In this document: positions 6,358 through 11,179 of the stretch, piece after piece
Layout of the letters: every line of letters begins with the position of its first letter
Numbering within the stretch: the stretch's first letter is position 1
NCBI GenBank assembly: GCA_036010965.1
Contig: DASCMO010000028.1
Location: forward strand, 1 to 11,179
Direction of reading: 5' to 3'
From: GCA-2686265 sp036010965
GTDB lineage: Bacteria > Planctomycetota > UBA1135 > GCA-002686595
DNA length: 11,179 bases
The notes under the pieces: model-generated
Told to the model about the DNA's origin: nothing
Seen by the model: the letters and a program-made list of their open reading frames with translations, nothing else
Databases searched by the model: none
Made by a program: the position numbers and the translations under genes

Positions 6358-8265
6358 TCAGAGGCCGACGACGTACTCGAGGCGGTCGGTGAGGTAGACA
6401 CCGAAGGGGTCGCCGCTGTCCCGGCCCCACCACTGGCAATGGACCGTCGTCCCCGGCACCAGCAGGAAGGGCGCGGGCACGCCACCGGCGTTGCCCGAGG
6501 CGAACGCGTTCATGTCGAGACTTAGAACGCCGTCACACAGGCCCGGAGTGCCGCCGCTGGGCACGACCGGGCCGCGGCGCAAGGGGAAGCGCAGACACAG
6601 CTCACCGCCGAAGAACGGCACGGGTGGGAAGGCCGCGCCCGCATGGGTGTAGGCAAGGATGCCGACCTCGTTCGCGTGGGCGTCGGAGCCGACGACCTGA
6701 AAGCCGGAGGTCGCCGAGGCGCTCGACTGACCCGTGGCACTGATCGAGGGCAGGCTCCCGCAGGAGTTCTGCTTGCCTGCGCAGAAGTTTCCATTGGCCA
6801 GGGCCGCCGTCACGGCCGCGAAGGCGTCCAGGCGCCCGGCACCTGTCTCGTTGTCGTGACCCGGTGGACCGAGGTCGATCGCCGTTGACTTCAACAGCGC
6901 CGCCGCCGAGTGCTGGTCGAGGGTCGGGTCCGCCTCCAGCATCAAGGCCAGTGCACCCGCAACATGCGGCGTCGCCATCGAGGTGCCGGACATGGGCAGG
7001 TAGCCGTTACACAAGTTGTGCGAGAGGACCGAGACTCCAGGCGCGCTGATGGTCGGGCGCAGGAGCCCGGGCGGATAGGGGAAGTCGCTGTAGGGGGGCA
7101 CGTTCTCCCAGGTCGACGGGCCGCAACTGCTGAAGCCAGCCTTCACGTCGTTGCAATCGGTAGCCCCGACGGCGATCACCGAGGGCACGTCGCCGGGGGT
7201 CGTCACGTCGTCGGGCGGGCTGGCGCAACCGAAGTTGTGAGCCGCGAAGGCGACGATCACTCCGGCCGCCGTGACGTTGTCGCAGACCATGCGCCACATC
7301 GCCCGGTCCGGGCCCCAGGAGTGATGCCAGCCCAGGCTCGCCGAGAGGATGTCCGCGCCGTTGTCGAGGCCGTACTGCATGGCCTCCCAGACCGACGCCT
7401 CGCCCGCGAGGCTGTTGAAGAACTTCAGCACCATCACGTCGCAGCCCGGCGCCACCCCACAGCGCTCGCCGCCGGTGCCGTTTCCGGCGACGATCCCGGC
7501 CACGTGAGAGCCGTGGCCGTCGTGGTCACCCACGTTGCCGCTGTCGTTCTCGAAGTTCCAGCCGTTGACATCGTCCACGTAGCCGTTGGCGTCGTCGTCC
7601 AGGCCGTTGCCGGGGATCTCGAGGGGATTGCGCCAGACCTGGTTGGCGATGTCGGCGTGGTTGACACATAGGCCCGTGTCGATCACGCCCACCACCACGC
7701 CCCTCCCGTCGATGCCGTACTGGGCCCACACCTCGTCGGCGCCGATCAGGTCCACTCCGCACTGCAAGGTGCCCCCCGGGGTGCGGGGCGCGGCAGGCGC
7801 GAGGGCGAGCGCGGGAGCAGCGGCCAGAACCTCCACACCGCGCGGAGGAGCGAAGTGGATCCTGGCCACATCGGCGCGCGCGGCGATGGCGAGGGCCGCC
7901 GTCCGGTCGAGCTCGGCCCCCACGACGCTGGCGACCCACAGGGGCGAGATGCGCCCGGCGTGCCCGGCGGCCCGCAGGACCTCGAGCTCGGCCAGGAGAT
8001 CCGCTTGGGCGGCGGCGGCATGCTGGGAGAGCAGGGCGATCACGCGCTCACGCCGCAATCGCCGGTCGCTGACCTCGCTCGCGGCAGCCAGCTCGGGAGG
8101 GGGCAGCTGGTCAGCCAGCACGATCGTCACGGGCACGAGTTCGGAGGGCGCCCTCGCCAGAGCGCGCGCCAGGCCCTCGGGGAGCCGGGAAGCGCCGATG
8201 TCCGACCCGAACGGCGAACTGGAAGCGCCGGCGGCCAGAAGGAGAGCTACGAGAAGGCTATGCAT
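6358..8265 (-). CDS. Secreted S8 family serine peptidase (subtilase) with C-terminal planctomycete-type module
   Basis: This is a 635-residue secreted endopeptidase. Residues 1-17 form a short signal peptide (SLLVALLLAAGASSS). Residues about 40-140 form a propeptide-like region (PVTIVLADQL…DVARIHF) that would chaperone and inhibit the enzyme. The catalytic domain spans about 165-500. The triad is D196 (VVVGVIDTG), H251 (DGHGSHVAG) and S429 (GTSMATPHVAG). N344 is the oxyanion residue, in FAAHNFG where AAGN is usual. GNGLDDDANGYVDD (219-232) is the Asp-rich insert common in such subtilases and may bind Ca. Many cysteines (169, 200, 269, 275, 328, 347, 371, 381, 419) suggest disulfides in an oxidising compartment. 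Residues about 503-635 are a separate module starting CAGKQNSCGS and ending near PGTTVHCQWWGRDSGD and LTDRLEYVVGL. The ATG at 8265 is the only start after an in-frame TGA (8289-8287), and has no ribosome-binding site of its own. Likely roles are nutrient protein degradation or maturation of surface proteins. Confidence 0.95.
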   Translation of the reverse strand: MHSLLVALLLAAGASSSPFGSDIGASRLPEGLARALARAPSELVPVTIVLADQLPPPELAAASEVSDRRLRRERVIALLSQHAAAAQADLLAELEVLRAAGHAGRISPLWVASVVGAELDRTAALAIAARADVARIHFAPPRGVEVLAAAPALALAPAAPRTPGGTLQCGVDLIGADEVWAQYGIDGRGVVVGVIDTGLCVNHADIANQVWRNPLEIPGNGLDDDANGYVDDVNGWNFENDSGNVGDHDGHGSHVAGIVAGNGTGGERCGVAPGCDVMVLKFFNSLAGEASVWEAMQYGLDNGADILSASLGWHHSWGPDRAMWRMVCDNVTAAGVIVAFAAHNFGCASPPDDVTTPGDVPSVIAVGATDCNDVKAGFSSCGPSTWENVPPYSDFPYPPGLLRPTISAPGVSVLSHNLCNGYLPMSGTSMATPHVAGALALMLEADPTLDQHSAAALLKSTAIDLGPPGHDNETGAGRLDAFAAVTAALANGNFCAGKQNSCGSLPSISATGQSSASATSGFQVVGSDAHANEVGILAYTHAGAAFPPVPFFGGELCLRFPLRRGPVVPSGGTPGLCDGVLSLDMNAFASGNAGGVPAPFLLVPGTTVHCQWWGRDSGDPFGVYLTDRLEYVVGL

Positions 8266-8290
8266 GCTGTTCTGGGTCCGCGCGAGTCAT
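8258..8290 (-). other. Possible 10-codon leader ORF overlapping the subtilase start
   Basis: AGGGGAGG (8307-8300) is the best ribosome-binding site near the subtilase, but it is optimally placed (9 nt) for an out-of-frame ATG at 8290. That frame encodes MTRADPEQHA and stops at TAG 8260-8258, just past the subtilase ATG (8265-8263); an ATG at 8299 would add three codons. The overlap could allow translational coupling, in which ribosomes finishing the leader restart on the subtilase. Chance, or a sequence error in the N-terminus of the subtilase, are the alternatives. Confidence 0.35.
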
Positions 8291-8347
8291 GGTCTGCATC
8301 CTCCCCTGCTCCAACCTACCCGCTCAAGTGGATCTCGGCGGCGAAAA

Positions 8348-8360
8348 TGACGTCCGGTCA
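8348..8360. repeat. Short palindromic site in the subtilase/polA divergent region
   Basis: TGAC (8348-8351) and GTCA (8357-8360) are inverted around a 5-bp centre, near the middle of the 215-bp region between divergent genes. It could be a regulator site, but four-base arms occur often by chance, so this is only a marker. Confidence 0.2.
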
Positions 8361-8438
8361 CACCCCTCTCCCGCAACCCTGTGGAACCCGAACGCCCCAG
8401 GCAGGAAGATGGGCCGTGAAGCCGGATACCCCAGACGA

Positions 8439-8455
8439 GCGCCGCTGATCGGCGC
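8439..8455. repeat. Perfect 6-bp hairpin just upstream of polA
   Basis: GCGCCG (8439-8444) and CGGCGC (8450-8455) form a perfect stem around a 5-nt loop, 25 nt before the polA ATG at 8481. It could be an operator or an mRNA leader stem that affects initiation. No T-run follows, so it is not a terminator for plus-strand transcription. Confidence 0.35.
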
Positions 8456-8480
8456 CCCACCCGCCCATCTCCACCTCTCC

Positions 8481-11179
8481 ATGCGCCTGTTCCTGCTCGA
8501 CGGCACCGCCCTCGCCTACCGCGCCCACTTCGCGATGGCACGCTCCGGTCTGACGACCCGCGATGGTCGGCCGACGGGAGCCTCCTACGGCTTCACGATG
8601 ACCCTGCGGCGCCTACTCGAACAGGAGCAGCCCGAGCGCATCGCCGTGGCCTTCGATCCGCCCGGGAAGACCTTTCGGCACCGGCAGTTCGCCGACTACA
8701 AGGCGACCCGCCAGCGCATGCCCGAGGAGCTGGTCGACCAGCTCGACGACCTGCGCGCCATCGTGCGCGCGCACGGAATCCCCATCTTCGAGGTCCCCGG
8801 CTTCGAGGCCGACGATGTGATCGGCACCCTCGCCACTCAGGCCGAAGCATTCGGCTGGGAGGTCATGCTGGTCTCCGGCGACAAGGACTTCATGCAGCTC
8901 GTCAGCGACCGCGTGCAGATCTACAACGTCTTCAAGCCAGGGATCGACCTCTTGATCGAGGGTCACGAAGCAGTCCGGGAGAAGTTCGGGTGCACTCCTG
9001 AGCACGTGATCGACGTGCTGGCCATCATGGGCGATGCTTCCGACAACATCCCCGGCGTCAAGGGCATCGGCGAGAAGGGTGCCATCAAGCTGATCGACCG
9101 CTTCGGATCGGTCGCGGGAGTCCTCGCAGGACTCGACGAGGTGAAGGGCAAGGCGCGCGAGCACATCGAGCGCGACCGCGAGCAGCTCGAGATGTCTCTC
9201 GATTTGGTCACCATCCGCTGCGACGTGCCCCTCGATCCGGGCCTCGATTCCGTGGGCACGAGCGAGCCGGACACCGAAGAGCTGCGTGAGCTGTTCGGAG
9301 CCCTCGACTTCCAGAGCCTCGTGCAGCGCGTGACGGAAGGCAAGCGGCCAGAGCTGCCGCGCGACTACGTGACCGTGCGCGACGAGGGAGAACTCGACGC
9401 CATGATCGCCGAGCTCGGCGAAGCGCGCTGCTTCGCCGTCGACACCGAGACCACCAGCCTCTTCCCGCTCGAGGCCGAGCTGGTCGGCGTCTCCTTCAGC
9501 GCCGGGGGCGGGCGGGCCTTCTACGTGCCCTTCAACCTCGAGCCACCGGTGCTGGCCGGCGGTCGCGCGGCGCTCCTCGAACGCCTCGCACCCCTGCTCT
9601 GCGATCCCTCCCTGCTGCGCATCGGCCAGAACTACAAGTACGACGCTCTGGTCTTCCTCGCCAACGGCCTGCGCGTCCCGCCGGCCGATTTCGACACGAT
9701 GGTGGCCAGCTTCTGCGCCGCCGGAAGCACGCGCCGCCACAACCTCGACGACCTCGCCCTGCGCTTCTTCGACCTGCACAAGATCCCCACCAAGCAGATC
9801 ATCGGGACGGGCAAGAAACAGGTGACGATGGACCAGGTGGCCGTCGACACGGTCGCCGAGTACGCCTGCGAGGACGCCGACGTGACCTTCCGCCTGCGGG
9901 AGGTCATGCAGCGCGAGCTGGCCGAGAACCATGCCGAGGAGCTGTTCGCGGAGCTGGAGATGCCCCTGACCGGCGTGCTGACCGCCATGGAGGAGCGCGG
10001 AATCCGTGTCGACACGGCGCTCCTCGCGGAACTCTCGGTCGAACTCTCAGCCGACCTCGAGGGCGCTGTCGCCGACCTCCACCGCCTGGCGGGCGAGGAG
10101 TTCAACGTGAACAGCACCAAGGCCCTTGGGACCATCCTGTTCGAGAAGCTCTGCATCCAGGACGCTGCCGGAGTCAAGCGACCCAAGCGCACGAAGACCG
10201 GATGGAGCACGGACCACCAGACCCTCTCGGAGAAGTACGGCGAGGTGGAGATCGTCCGACGCCTGCTCGCCTACCGCGAGCTCTCCAAGCTCAAGAGCAC
10301 CTACGTCGACAGCCTGCCGACCTTCGTCAACGAGCGCACGGGACGCATCCACTGCTCCTTCAGTCAGATCTCCGCCGCCACCGGACGCCTCGCATCCAGC
10401 GACCCGAACCTGCAGAACATCCCGGTGCGCACCAAGCGCGGGCGGCGCCTGCGCGAGGCCTTCCTCCCGCGCGCCGCCGACGAGCAGGGAGAGTGGGTGC
10501 TGCTCGCAGCGGACTACAGTCAGGTCGAGCTGCGCATCATGGCGCACCTATCCGGCGACCCGGCCATGCTCAAGGCCTTCGAAGAAGGACGGGACATCCA
10601 CGCCTCCACCGCCTCCGTGATCTTCGGCGTGGACCCCGCCGACGTGGACCGCGAGCTGCGCAGCCGCGCCAAGGCCATCAACTTCGGCCTGCTCTACGGC
10701 ATGGGACCCGCGCGTCTGGCACGCGAGACGGGGCTGAGCGTGGTCGAGGCGCGCCAGTTCATCGATCGCTACTTCGACTCCTTCCCGCGGGTGCGCGAGT
10801 GGATCGACGCCCTGCTCGAAGAGGCGCGCGAGACGGGCTGGGTCGAGACCCTCATGGGCCGCCGGCGGCGGATCCCCGAACTCACCTCATCCAGCACGCG
10901 GGCGCGCTCCTTTGCGGAGAACGCGGCGGTCAACACTCCCGTCCAGGGCTCGGCGGCGGACATCATCAAGCGCGCCATGATCGACCTCGAGGCGCGCTTG
11001 GAGGATTCGCCTCTGGCCGGACGGATGCTGCTGCAAGTCCACGACGAGTTGCTGCTGGAGCTCCCCCGCTCGGAGCTGGAGCCGACCATCGAGCTGGTCC
11101 GCGAGTGCATGGAGGGCGCCGTGGACCTGCGCGTGCCCCTCTCGGTCGACTTCGGCTGGGGAGCGAACTGGCTCGAGGC
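8481..11179 (+). CDS. polA: DNA polymerase I, truncated by the window edge
   Basis: 899 residues are visible with all three domains. The 5'-3' nuclease (1 to about 290) keeps the acidic metal ligands: D7, D59, E110/D112/D113, D135/D137 in SGDKD and D186/D189 in MGDASDNIPG. The 3'-5' proofreading domain (about 305-490) is intact, with D321/E323 in DTET, D388 in NYKYD and Y461/D465 in YACED. The polymerase domain has motif A DYSQVELR (D678, E683), the O-helix R727, K731, F735 and Y739, and motif C HDE (854-856). F735 is the residue that in family members discriminates against dideoxynucleotides. It fills gaps in repair and removes RNA primers from lagging strands. The last residues (FGWGANWLEG) match the usual C-terminus, so only a few are missing. 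The start at 8481 (MRLFLLDG) fits homologues but has no ribosome-binding site. An in-frame ATG at 8409 behind AGGA would add 24 residues and is the alternative. Confidence 0.98.
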   Translation, partial: MRLFLLDGTALAYRAHFAMARSGLTTRDGRPTGASYGFTMTLRRLLEQEQPERIAVAFDPPGKTFRHRQFADYKATRQRMPEELVDQLDDLRAIVRAHGIPIFEVPGFEADDVIGTLATQAEAFGWEVMLVSGDKDFMQLVSDRVQIYNVFKPGIDLLIEGHEAVREKFGCTPEHVIDVLAIMGDASDNIPGVKGIGEKGAIKLIDRFGSVAGVLAGLDEVKGKAREHIERDREQLEMSLDLVTIRCDVPLDPGLDSVGTSEPDTEELRELFGALDFQSLVQRVTEGKRPELPRDYVTVRDEGELDAMIAELGEARCFAVDTETTSLFPLEAELVGVSFSAGGGRAFYVPFNLEPPVLAGGRAALLERLAPLLCDPSLLRIGQNYKYDALVFLANGLRVPPADFDTMVASFCAAGSTRRHNLDDLALRFFDLHKIPTKQIIGTGKKQVTMDQVAVDTVAEYACEDADVTFRLREVMQRELAENHAEELFAELEMPLTGVLTAMEERGIRVDTALLAELSVELSADLEGAVADLHRLAGEEFNVNSTKALGTILFEKLCIQDAAGVKRPKRTKTGWSTDHQTLSEKYGEVEIVRRLLAYRELSKLKSTYVDSLPTFVNERTGRIHCSFSQISAATGRLASSDPNLQNIPVRTKRGRRLREAFLPRAADEQGEWVLLAADYSQVELRIMAHLSGDPAMLKAFEEGRDIHASTASVIFGVDPADVDRELRSRAKAINFGLLYGMGPARLARETGLSVVEARQFIDRYFDSFPRVREWIDALLEEARETGWVETLMGRRRRIPELTSSSTRARSFAENAAVNTPVQGSAADIIKRAMIDLEARLEDSPLAGRMLLQVHDELLLELPRSELEPTIELVRECMEGAVDLRVPLSVDFGWGANWLE

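Noticed and set aside
4067..6392. Two long plus-strand frames (4067-5695 and 4824-6392) covering the transglutaminase-like and DUF368 genes
   Set aside because: They cross the boundaries of two recognisable minus-strand genes and contain no motif, signal peptide or ribosome-binding site.
8613..9932. Minus-strand frame of 439 codons inside polA
   Set aside because: It is antisense to the conserved nuclease and proofreading domains of polA; its His/Asp/Val-rich composition is the mirror of the polA codons.

Overview
The window is GC-rich and densely coded. It holds seven protein-coding genes and no RNA gene, insertion sequence or CRISPR array that I can see. The gene content suggests Planctomycetota, probably a marine or biofilm lineage. 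The signs are a type I sulfatase, an exported FG-GAP repeat protein, and a subtilase ending in a Cys-rich C-terminal module (…pGttvhcQwwgRD…LtDrleyvv) of a kind I associate with planctomycete secreted proteins. There is no rRNA or other strong taxonomic marker, so this is an inference; Myxococcota or another large-genome, high-GC phylum is not excluded.

Layout from left to right: (1) an exported FG-GAP beta-propeller protein on the minus strand, whose C-terminus lies outside the left edge; (2) a 343-bp divergent intergenic region with an imperfect inverted repeat; (3) an exported sulfatase on the plus strand, which converges with only 4 bp between stop codons on (4) a minus-strand run of four genes. 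In transcription order these are a secreted S8 subtilase (8265 to 6358), a DUF368 polytopic membrane protein (6257 to 5199), an exported protein with an FlgD-like Ig domain and a transglutaminase-like Cys-His-Asp site (5083 to 3371), and an exported protein of unknown function (3357 to 2482). (5) A 215-bp divergent intergenic region separates the subtilase from (6) polA, DNA polymerase I, on the plus strand, which runs off the right edge within a few residues of its expected end.

Five of the seven products carry an N-terminal export signal and a sixth is an integral membrane protein, so the region is mainly an envelope and secretome block beside one housekeeping gene. The transglutaminase-like gene and the unknown gene behind it are 13 bp apart and very probably co-transcribed. 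The 100- to 115-bp gaps in the rest of the run make a single operon possible but unproven. The sulfatase and FG-GAP genes are divergent and may share a control region. I see no defence system or mobile element. The points most worth following are the cryptic transglutaminase-like protein with its unknown partner, a short leader ORF overlapping the subtilase start, the C-terminal module of the subtilase, and the inverted repeat upstream of the sulfatase.
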